From Beijerinckiaceae bacterium (GTDB lineage: Bacteria; Bacteroidota; Bacteroidia; Chitinophagales; Chitinophagaceae), in contig CAJCIQ010000237.1 of assembly GCA_903970475.1 (NCBI GenBank), positions 1-50,938 on the forward strand: a stretch of 50,938 nucleotides of DNA. Direction: 5' to 3'. Below, piece after piece: positions 7,899-14,248 of this stretch. Positions within the stretch are counted from its first letter, which is position 1. Each line of letters opens with the position of its first letter. Under the pieces are notes generated by a model. It saw only the letters and a program-made list of their open reading frames with translations. It was not told where the DNA came from and did not search any database. The translations under genes were made by a program, and so were the position numbers.

Positions 7899-10259
7899 TC
7901 AAAAGGAAAAGTTATACGTGACGGATGGAATGACTTTAAACAAGGAGGTCTGAACGACCTGTGTTTTCGAGGTGTTATTGGGATCAGTCTGGAAGGTAAT
8001 GGTGTACGGATTTTCCCTATTATATACATTGAATATGGAAAAGGTCCAACTACTGGAATATCGCCCCTTTGTGTTTACCTTATAAGTGGCGCCTACATCC
8101 AAACGATCATAAGGCGGCATTCTGGAGCTATTCCGCTCCCCATATAGCATGGTTACGTGACCATCCATCGAGTATTTACCAATAGGCCAGGTTGCTGGGC
8201 TGCCGGAGACGTACACGAAATCAGCGGATAGGGTCCACTTTTTAGATAATTTATAAAGGGCCACGACCGAGAGGTCATGGGTATGGTCCTGGTTGGCGGG
8301 AAACCAACTTCCTTCATTGATTTGCGCAAACTGTCGCTCTGTCCTGGAAAGAGAATAACTGATCCATCCGGTAAGGTTTCCCGTTTTCTTTTTCAAGAAC
8401 CACTCTATACCATAAGCTCTTCCAGTGCCGAAAAGTAATTGAGATTCCACATTAACATTGCCCTGAAGCTGTGCTCCATTCTTGTAATCGATTTGATTCT
8501 GCAAGGCCTTATAATACACTTCCGTGGAGGCTTCATATTTCCCTTGACCGAGATGGAGATAGTATCCCAGGGAAACCTGGTCTGCTATTTCTGGTTTTAC
8601 ATTGTTGCTACTGGGAATCCAGATATCGGTTGGGTTGTTGGTCGTAGCGTTGGTGAGCAAGTGGAGGTTCTGCACATTCCTGGAATAGGAAATTTTTACG
8701 GAGGATACCTTACCTAGCTGTTGAGAAAGGGAGATCCGGGGTTCAGGGTTGATATAGCTGGTTACAATTTGCGTAGACGGATAATGTTTGGGATCCACGG
8801 GTTGTCCCTCTTCGGTATACTTGTAGAAGGTGCCTGGGCCCATGACGTTGAACATGCTCAGTCTTACGCCGTAAATCAAACTTGTTGAAGTGGTAATGGC
8901 CCATTGATGGGAAGCATAAAGCGCACTCTCCCAGGAGAATTTTTGTGGGATGGTCAGGGGATTGTAACTGGAATTTTCTGAGGTGCTGAGAATCCCCGGT
9001 GAAATATCGTGCCTGATTAATTCTGCCCCCAAATGAATTTGCTGACCTGGGGCCACAAACCATTGGAAATCTTCTTTACCATGGATATCATTGATTTTTG
9101 ATGTCACAGTGAGCTGACTATTGGCATCACTGAGCAAAACGGTATATCCATAGTGGCTAAAGATCAGGGAACTATTGGAAAACAGCCTGGAGCTGAATAT
9201 GTGGTTGACGCGTATGGTGCCTGTGGCATTCCCCCAATTGACGCCCAACTGGTTATCCAGATTGAGGGCATCTTTTCCCATATAACCGGACAGGTAAAGG
9301 GTCGTTCGCTCACCGATGGCATAGTTGGCCTTAAGGTTGAGGTCATAAAAATAAATGTGGCTGTTGCGTACGGTGCTGTCGGGGGATAAAGGCAGGAATA
9401 TATCCGCATAAGTCCTTCTGGCACTGATCAGAAAGGAACCTTTTCCTTTTTTAATCGGCCCTTGCAAACTGAGTCTGGAAGCGATCAACCCTATGCCGCC
9501 ACTTACCTTAACGTGTTGGTTGTCTCCGTCATTCATCGATACATCCAACACGGAGGACAGTCTTCCCCCGTATTGAGCCGGCATATCTCCTTTATATAAG
9601 GTTACGCCTTTTATGGCGTCGGTATTGAAGTTGGAGAAGAAGCCCAACAGGTGATAGGCATTATAAATGGGCGCTTCGTCCAATAGGATTAAGTTTTGGT
9701 CTGCCCCTCCTCCCCTGACATAGAAGCCATTACTGACATCTCCTGAGCTCTGGACCCCTGGTAAGAGTTCTATGCTTTTCAGGATGTCCGATTCTCCAAA
9801 AAGAACAGGAATTTTACTGATGTCTTTGGTAGACAATTGCTGTACGCCCATCAGGGCCTTGTTTGGATCTTTGACTCCGATAACCGTGATTTCCTTTAGG
9901 TTTTGCTCAGACGGGGAGAGTTGTATCCTGGAAGATACATTGCTGGTCAAACTCAAATGCTGGGTATCCATTCCATAGCCTTGAAAGGAGACTTGGAGTA
10001 GGTACTTGCCTTGAGGGGCAGCCAAAGAAAAAAATCCATACCCATTGGTCTGGGTACTATAATCCCCTGCATGTACCTGGCTGTCGGCAGGATGCAAAAG
10101 AACAGTAGCGCCGATCAGGGTTTCCCCTGTCCGGGCATCGTGCACAGTACCCGAAACCGTTGGGTAATGCTGCGCATATGAATAGCAATCGTTTTTTAGG
10201 AGAATGAGCGTTAACAGGATGGTTTTCAGAGGCAAAGTGAGTTGCTTCGCCGTCGTCAT
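7899..10259 (-). CDS. TonB-dependent receptor with N-terminal carboxypeptidase-like domain
   Basis: A 786-residue outer-membrane protein. Residues 1-29 are a signal peptide. About 34-115 form a CarboxypepD_reg-like beta-sandwich (VSGTVHDARTGETLIGATV). About 130-235 form the plug (DISKIPVLFGESDILKSIELLPGVQ, then FYVRGGGADQN and ILLDEAPIYNAYHL). The rest is a 22-strand-type barrel ending in aromatic Phe (TYNFSF), the usual outer-membrane insertion signal. Length is in the range of the family. It imports a substrate using TonB-ExbBD energy. The partner is the DUF4249 lipoprotein rather than a SusD, so glycan uptake is less likely than peptide, metal or another small ligand; this is inference. 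A TATTTTTG promoter element lies 42 bases upstream. Confidence 0.9.
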   Translation of the reverse strand: MTTAKQLTLPLKTILLTLILLKNDCYSYAQHYPTVSGTVHDARTGETLIGATVLLHPADSQVHAGDYSTQTNGYGFFSLAAPQGKYLLQVSFQGYGMDTQHLSLTSNVSSRIQLSPSEQNLKEITVIGVKDPNKALMGVQQLSTKDISKIPVLFGESDILKSIELLPGVQSSGDVSNGFYVRGGGADQNLILLDEAPIYNAYHLLGFFSNFNTDAIKGVTLYKGDMPAQYGGRLSSVLDVSMNDGDNQHVKVSGGIGLIASRLSLQGPIKKGKGSFLISARRTYADIFLPLSPDSTVRNSHIYFYDLNLKANYAIGERTTLYLSGYMGKDALNLDNQLGVNWGNATGTIRVNHIFSSRLFSNSSLIFSHYGYTVLLSDANSQLTVTSKINDIHGKEDFQWFVAPGQQIHLGAELIRHDISPGILSTSENSSYNPLTIPQKFSWESALYASHQWAITTSTSLIYGVRLSMFNVMGPGTFYKYTEEGQPVDPKHYPSTQIVTSYINPEPRISLSQQLGKVSSVKISYSRNVQNLHLLTNATTNNPTDIWIPSSNNVKPEIADQVSLGYYLHLGQGKYEASTEVYYKALQNQIDYKNGAQLQGNVNVESQLLFGTGRAYGIEWFLKKKTGNLTGWISYSLSRTERQFAQINEGSWFPANQDHTHDLSVVALYKLSKKWTLSADFVYVSGSPATWPIGKYSMDGHVTMLYGERNSSRMPPYDRLDVGATYKVNTKGRYSSSWTFSIFNVYNRENPYTITFQTDPNNTSKTQVVQTSLFKVIPSVTYNFSF

Positions 10260-10301
10260 TGGATTTTGAGTTAGTTTCTGTAAATCGCGCTACTATTATG
10301 C

Positions 10302-10309
10302 CAAAAATA
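10302..10309 (-). promoter_or_regulatory. Candidate -7 element upstream of the TonB receptor operon
   Basis: The minus strand reads TATTTTTG, an exact TAnnTTTG match, leaving a 42-base leader before the receptor ATG. No convincing -33 box was found at 19-21 bases. Confidence 0.35.
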
Positions 10310-10342
10310 AAATAGCGTCATGTAAGAAACGAAATAAATGGC

Positions 10343-11089
10343 TTATTCTATATGTCTGAGACCATTCTTAACACTAAATAAATGAAATACATGCGGAAAT
10401 AAAACTTGCATGTATTCTTCGGCGGCCCGGGGTGCCAGTCCGGTACCACCTGTAAAAAGAATCAGATCGTATTTTTCCTGTTGCAAATACTGCGTAGTTT
10501 CCCTAATGATGTCCATGTCATCAGGTAAGATTTTATACGTTCCTAGTTCGACGCCGTATGCCTTTAAATGTTCTATCAGGAGTGGTCCGGATTTGTCCTG
10601 GCTATTGTCTATTGAAGTTGTATCCGAACATACCACTACCGCCGCTTTAAGCCCGGAGCCTTGTATCCCGTTATCATCGGATTTTCCGCCTTGTTTTTCC
10701 ACCAGCCGTATATCCGAAATTTGTATGCCCTTGTCCAGGGGCTTGAGCATGTCGTACATGGTCAGGGCGGTTATGGAAGCGCCATGCATGGCCTCCACTT
10801 CAATGCCGGTTTTATATATGGTATGGATCTCTACTGAAATGATGATACTTAAATCCTTGACTTCATGGGTGATGGAAGCATATTCAATGAGTAGGGGGTG
10901 GCAATCGGGAATCACGTCGCTTGTTTTCTTAATGGCCGGCAAGCCTGCTGCCCTGGAAAATTCAAATACATCCCCTTTGGGTACTTTCCTTTGAAGTATG
11001 GCTTCAATGGTTAGTGGGGAAGTTACCTTCAGGGTTGCTTCTGCCAGGGCCTTGCGCAAAGACATGCTTTTGGAGGTGACGTTGACCAT
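10343..11089 (-). CDS. moaC: Bifunctional MoaC-MoaB with an internal deletion in the MoaB domain
   Basis: A 248-residue fusion. Residues 1-137 are a complete MoaC (cyclic pyranopterin monophosphate synthase) with KGDV at 38-41, CHPL at 63-66, the IEVEAM block and YDMLK, ending in EKQGGKSD. Residues 147-248 begin a MoaB/MogA-type molybdopterin adenylyltransferase domain and include TGGTG at 213-217. After LAPR221 the protein jumps straight to AAEEYMQVLFPHVFHLF, which I recognise as the extreme C-terminal helix region of MoaCB proteins. About 55-60 residues that normally lie between (including the SRxxAG and PGS blocks) appear to be missing in frame, and the usual MoaCB is near 305 residues. 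MoaC is probably active; MoaB probably is not. The gene follows moaE by 3 bases. Confidence 0.8.
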   Translation of the reverse strand: MVNVTSKSMSLRKALAEATLKVTSPLTIEAILQRKVPKGDVFEFSRAAGLPAIKKTSDVIPDCHPLLIEYASITHEVKDLSIIISVEIHTIYKTGIEVEAMHGASITALTMYDMLKPLDKGIQISDIRLVEKQGGKSDDNGIQGSGLKAAVVVCSDTTSIDNSQDKSGPLLIEHLKAYGVELGTYKILPDDMDIIRETTQYLQQEKYDLILFTGGTGLAPRAAEEYMQVLFPHVFHLFSVKNGLRHIE

Positions 11090-11092
11090 GGG

Positions 11093-11680
11093 TTATTTAT
11101 TTGTTTTCCAGTGCGAAAGGTTATCGGACAATTCCTGCCCCCAAATGGGTAAATGGGTTTTGATGGATTCCACTAGTTCCGTGCAGGCATCGATGGCTGT
11201 CCTGCGATGGGGCGCAGCGGTAAAGATCAATAAAGATATGGCTCCTGCGGGTACCAATCCCAGGCTGTGGTATACGTGAATGCTGGTAAGGGGGTAGCGT
11301 TCAAACAGGCTGCTCCGGATTTCCTGCATTTTTTCCAAGGCCATCTCTTCATAGGCCGTATAGTGGATGGCTTTCACCCGGTCATGTGCCATTGGATCGG
11401 TGTTCGTGGCGCCGAATGGTTCGGTTCTGGTCGCGTCCGCCGTTCGATGAGGATTGGTTCTGGTCGCATCCGCTTTGCCCATTGGATCGGTATTCGTGGC
11501 GCTCATTGGATCGGTTCTGGTCGCGTCCGCCGTGCCCATTGGATCGCTTCTGACCTGACCCGGGAATAAACTTTGTGCCCCAATCTCTGTTTGTTCGCTG
11601 TACTTGGCCAGACAGTCCGATACTACATGGAGTGGAATGGGGCCTTGAATGAATATATTTTGGGGCGTATGCGAAGACAT
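11093..11680 (-). CDS. moaE: Molybdopterin synthase large subunit MoaE with tandem-repeat insertion
   Basis: A 195-residue protein, about 45-50 longer than usual. Residues 1-44 (up to the conserved SLFPGQVR) and 101-195 (VKAIHYTAYEEMA, then YHSLGLVPAGAISLLI and APHRRTAIDACTELV) are normal MoaE, which inserts sulfur from MoaD thiocarboxylate into precursor Z. Between them, residues 45-98 are tandem repeats of TDPMGTADATR-like (11 residues) and TDPMSATN-like (8 residues) units. The insertion sits at a loop after the first conserved strand. The segment that in E. coli MoaE carries the second catalytic lysine (PFWKRE) reads PIWGQE here, with no lysine; the first is kept as Lys174. Bacteroidota homologues vary at that position, so this is only suggestive. 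Whether the enzyme still works is uncertain. Confidence 0.82.
   Translation of the reverse strand: MSSHTPQNIFIQGPIPLHVVSDCLAKYSEQTEIGAQSLFPGQVRSDPMGTADATRTDPMSATNTDPMGKADATRTNPHRTADATRTEPFGATNTDPMAHDRVKAIHYTAYEEMALEKMQEIRSSLFERYPLTSIHVYHSLGLVPAGAISLLIFTAAPHRRTAIDACTELVESIKTHLPIWGQELSDNLSHWKTNK
11387..11548 (-). repeat. In-frame tandem repeat inside moaE (33-bp and 24-bp units)
   Basis: About 160 bases of imperfect tandem repeats. On the plus strand the shared cores are ATTGGATCGGT and TCTGGTCGCGTCCGC. Two unit lengths, 33 and 24 bases, alternate in the coding order 33-24-33-33-24, ending in a partial unit. All units are multiples of three, so the frame is kept. Copies differ at several bases, so the expansion is not brand new. 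Confidence 0.85.
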
Positions 11681-11695
11681 AAGATCGGTTTTGGG

Positions 11696-12535
11696 TCAGT
11701 CCGGGACCTGGTTGCAGCCATCGGGATATGTCCAAGTTAGGAATGATTCCAGGTCTTGTGGACCGGCTTTCCGGGATGTATCATCTGGACTGCTGATATC
11801 GTAGAATTCATGGTAGAGTGCCTGGAAGCTCAGGATTTTTCCAGTAAGTGGCTGGCCCAGACCGGTGGCAATTTTAATCGCTTCCAGGGCTTGAAGGTTG
11901 CCGGTAATTCCCGCTACTACACCTAATACCCCGGCTTCGTCACAGGAAAGAATGGAGCTGGGGTGGGGAGGGTCGGGGAACGAGGCCCAGTAACCTGGAC
12001 TGCCCTGCATATGGAATACGCCTACCTGCCCTTCAAATCTGGAAACGCTGCCGTAGACTATGGCCTTTCCCATCAGGCGACAGGCATCGTCCACCATATA
12101 GCGGGTGCCGAAGTTGTCCGAAGCGTCTATAATAATATCGTATCCGCTCAGGATATCAAGGAGGTTATGGGTCCGTAACCAAAAGGGATATGTCTTGGTC
12201 CGGGTCCTGGGATTGAACCGCCGCAGGTAGGCTTGGGCCTTGACTACCTTTAATTCCCCGATATCGGCTTGGGTATACAAGATCTGTCGGTGAAGGTCGG
12301 TCAAGGAAACGCTGTCTCCATCCACAATGCCCAGGTGGCCCGCGTCGTCCGCGTCTGTGTCGCCCGCGCCCGCGTCTGTGTCGCCCACGCCTGCGGCCGC
12401 TAAATATTGAAGGGCCGCCGAGCCCAATCCTCCGGCTCCTATAACCAAAATCCTTGATTGACCCAGCTTTTCCTGAGCCTCTCTTCCCCATTCCCTGAGG
12501 ATTAATTGTCATGGATAACGGGAGACCTCCATCAT
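11696..12535 (-). pseudogene. moeB: MoeB/HesA/ThiF-type E1-like adenylyltransferase, interrupted by a premature TGA
   Basis: Read from the ATG at 12533-12535 (or 12530-12532), the frame gives MMEVSRYP, then TGA at 12509-12511, then QLILREWGREAQEKLGQ and the nucleotide-binding core LVIGAGGLGS. Family members start with RYxRQ; the stop falls exactly on the second Arg, one C-to-T change from CGA. By alignment this is the ATP-contacting Arg14 of E. coli MoeB. The remainder is open to 11696 and family-like (IVDGD, DLHRQILY, CDEAGVLGVVAGITGNLQALEAIK). A shorter product could start from TTG at 12448, but it would lack the N-terminal helix. A 21-bp duplication adds GDTDA repeats between AAAGVG and HLGIVD. 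In the pathway it would adenylate MoaD, encoded immediately upstream. Either a pseudogene or a sequencing error. Confidence 0.75.
12351..12392 (-). repeat. Two-copy 21-bp tandem repeat inside the moeB-like gene
   Basis: On the plus strand, 12351-12371 and 12372-12392 both begin GCGTCTGTGTCGCCC and differ only near the end. They encode two G[VA]GDTDA heptads, followed by a related DDAG piece, in a place where homologues go directly from AAAGVG to HLGIVDGD. Confidence 0.85.
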
Positions 12536-12537
12536 GA

Positions 12538-12771
12538 TCAACCTCCGGAAAAAGGGGGAAGCAAAGCTACCACTGAGGCAGGAGATAAGGGTGTGTTGGT
12601 GCTGATGGCCTTTTTACCTAGTGATACGACAAAGGGTAGCGTGGACAGGGCCGGATACCGCTCCAACAATATGTCCTTGAGGCTGTCTGTATCGGGCAGA
12701 TCCTCAAGGGTCAGGGATGGGCACTGAGTCAGGTCCATGATTTGCCCGAATAAAAGGACCTTTATGGACAT
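12538..12771 (-). CDS. moaD: Molybdopterin synthase small subunit MoaD
   Basis: A 77-residue ubiquitin-like protein ending in the required Gly-Gly (FSGG), whose terminal glycine is thiocarboxylated and donates sulfur in molybdopterin synthesis with MoaE. The N-terminus IKVLLFGQIMDLT and the ALLPPFSGG tail are typical, and length is normal. Its start overlaps the last 10 bases of the aminopeptidase gene and its stop is 3 bases before the first ATG of the damaged moeB-like gene, so all are probably co-transcribed. Unlike its three downstream neighbours it shows no repeat or lesion. Confidence 0.88.
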   Translation of the reverse strand: MSIKVLLFGQIMDLTQCPSLTLEDLPDTDSLKDILLERYPALSTLPFVVSLGKKAISTNTPLSPASVVALLPPFSGG

Positions 12772-14153
12772 AACCTTAGGTTTTCGATTTCGTTAACCGT
12801 TTTGGGCAGGGGATCTCCCAGTAACTTACGACCAGTGGAGGTGACCAGGAAGTCTTCTTCTATCCGGATTCCCCCGAAGTTCCTGAAGGCATCCAGCTTA
12901 TCGTAATTAATAAATTGCTCCAATTTCTTTGCTGCTCTCCATTCGTCCATTAACTCAGGGATGAAGTATAATCCAGGTTCCACTGTCACCACAAAACCAG
13001 TTTCCAGGGTTCTCGCTAACCGGAGGAATTTAAGGCCAAACTGGGTGCTTTTGATCAAGGTATCGGTGTATCCTACATAAGGCTCTCCCAGGTTTTCCAT
13101 ATCATGGGTATCTAATCCCAGCATATGGCCTAACCCACATTGGAAAAACAGCGTATGCGCACCCTCAGCGACTGATTCATTGATATCACCCCTCATGAGT
13201 CCCAAGCCCTGAAGTCCCTTTACCAGCTCGGCACAGGCCAGGAGATGAATATCTTTATATAAGATCCCTGGTTTAAGCGCAGCAGCGGCCGTTTCCTGGG
13301 CTTGAAGTACGATCTGGTAAACCTCCTTTTGAAGGGGCGTAAAGGTTTTGTCTACAGGAAAGGTCCTGGTCAGGTCTCCTGAATAATCCGAAGGGGCCGC
13401 TGCTCCACAGTCACAGATTACCAAACGTCCTTTGGTTAATTTATTGTCTCCATAATGGTTGTGGAGGATTTGTCCATTCACGGTAAATATGGTTGGGAAG
13501 GCCAGATTGCCCCCGCCCGCGATGGCGAGGCCTTGTAATTTCCCGCCCATCTGCGCTTCCGTCATCCCTTCCCTGGAGTATTTCAGGGCAGCCAGTTGCA
13601 TGGTATTGGTGATATTGACGCCTTTGATGATCTCTGCAACCTCTTCTTCCCCTTTGATGGAGCGCATGGAAACAATGGCCTTGATCAGGAGAACGGACAC
13701 CGAAGCCGGTATCTCTTTGATGGGGATTTCCAGCCACTCATGCAGTTGTAGCGTATGTTCCGGGCGATAAGGAGGCAGGAAGTAAATGGGTGTACCAGTG
13801 GAACGTGCCGTATCCAGATACCCCTTCAAATCACGCAGGCGGCGCACATGGGAAACACCTACCTCGAAGGCCTCGGTGGCCAGGGATGCTACCGGTCCGG
13901 TCCATACCAGGTCCTCTATATCAATGTCGTCTCCGAACAGCAGCTCCGTCCCCTGGTCCAGGTCTATAAGCCCAACCAATCCTGGTCTTTTCAATCCAAA
14001 ATAATACAGGAAAGTGCTGTCCTGGCGAAAAGGGTAATGATTAGCTGCATAGCTCATGGAGCTTTCTATATTGCCGGGAAGAAGGATGATGCCTTTTGAC
14101 ATCAAGGCGCCCAATTTGGTTCGTCTTTCACGATATAGGGAGGCAGAAAACAT
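12762..14153 (-). CDS. pepP: Xaa-Pro aminopeptidase (M24B, aminopeptidase P)
   Basis: A 463-residue cytoplasmic metallopeptidase that removes an N-terminal residue preceding proline. The N-terminal AMP_N domain is visible (PFRQDSTFLYYFGL). The C-terminal pita-bread domain shows all five metal ligands in order: Asp in ICDCGAA, Asp in SGDLTRTFP, His in GLGHMLGLDTHD, Glu in VTVEPGLYF and Glu in GGIRIEEDF. Length fits PepP. It precedes moaD with a 10-base overlap, so it may lead the damaged molybdenum-cofactor transcript; in that case it has its own reason to be kept. Together with the hydroxyproline genes it could help digest proline-rich peptides, but the two sets are 6 kb apart and not co-transcribed. 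Confidence 0.93.
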   Translation of the reverse strand: MFSASLYRERRTKLGALMSKGIILLPGNIESSMSYAANHYPFRQDSTFLYYFGLKRPGLVGLIDLDQGTELLFGDDIDIEDLVWTGPVASLATEAFEVGVSHVRRLRDLKGYLDTARSTGTPIYFLPPYRPEHTLQLHEWLEIPIKEIPASVSVLLIKAIVSMRSIKGEEEVAEIIKGVNITNTMQLAALKYSREGMTEAQMGGKLQGLAIAGGGNLAFPTIFTVNGQILHNHYGDNKLTKGRLVICDCGAAAPSDYSGDLTRTFPVDKTFTPLQKEVYQIVLQAQETAAAALKPGILYKDIHLLACAELVKGLQGLGLMRGDINESVAEGAHTLFFQCGLGHMLGLDTHDMENLGEPYVGYTDTLIKSTQFGLKFLRLARTLETGFVVTVEPGLYFIPELMDEWRAAKKLEQFINYDKLDAFRNFGGIRIEEDFLVTSTGRKLLGDPLPKTVNEIENLRLCP

Positions 14154-14194
14154 AATTCATTGATTTGAGGTGGAACAAAGGTAAGCATCAATGA

Positions 14195-14223
14195 CATAGC
14201 CGGCGTAACTCTCGCCGGCTATG
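14195..14223 (-). terminator. Perfect 11-bp hairpin downstream of the M1 peptidase gene
   Basis: CATAGCCGGCG (14195-14205) and CGCCGGCTATG (14213-14223) are perfect inverted repeats around a 7-base loop, 25 bases past the stop of the minus-strand M1 peptidase gene. No T-run follows on the minus strand, so it may be a weak terminator or an mRNA-end stabiliser. Confidence 0.5.
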
Positions 14224-14248
14224 CTTTGAATTGGGTATATCTGAGGGG

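Noticed and set aside
7895-8029. 45-codon N-terminal extension of the DUF4249 protein
   Set aside because: It overlaps the receptor gene and would bury the lipoprotein signal; the ATG at 7894 gives a proper lipobox.
11267-11569. Plus-strand ORF with HWIG/GSGRVRR repeats
   Set aside because: It is the antisense image of the moaE tandem repeat; it has no start context and no family similarity.
12509-12511. TGA recoded as selenocysteine
   Set aside because: The position is an Arg in the family, no cysteine is expected, and no SECIS-like hairpin was seen just downstream.
12165-12512. Minus-strand Arg/Gly-rich ORF of 115 codons
   Set aside because: It is another frame over the moeB-like gene; its RRGRHRRGR tract only reflects the GC-rich 21-bp duplication.
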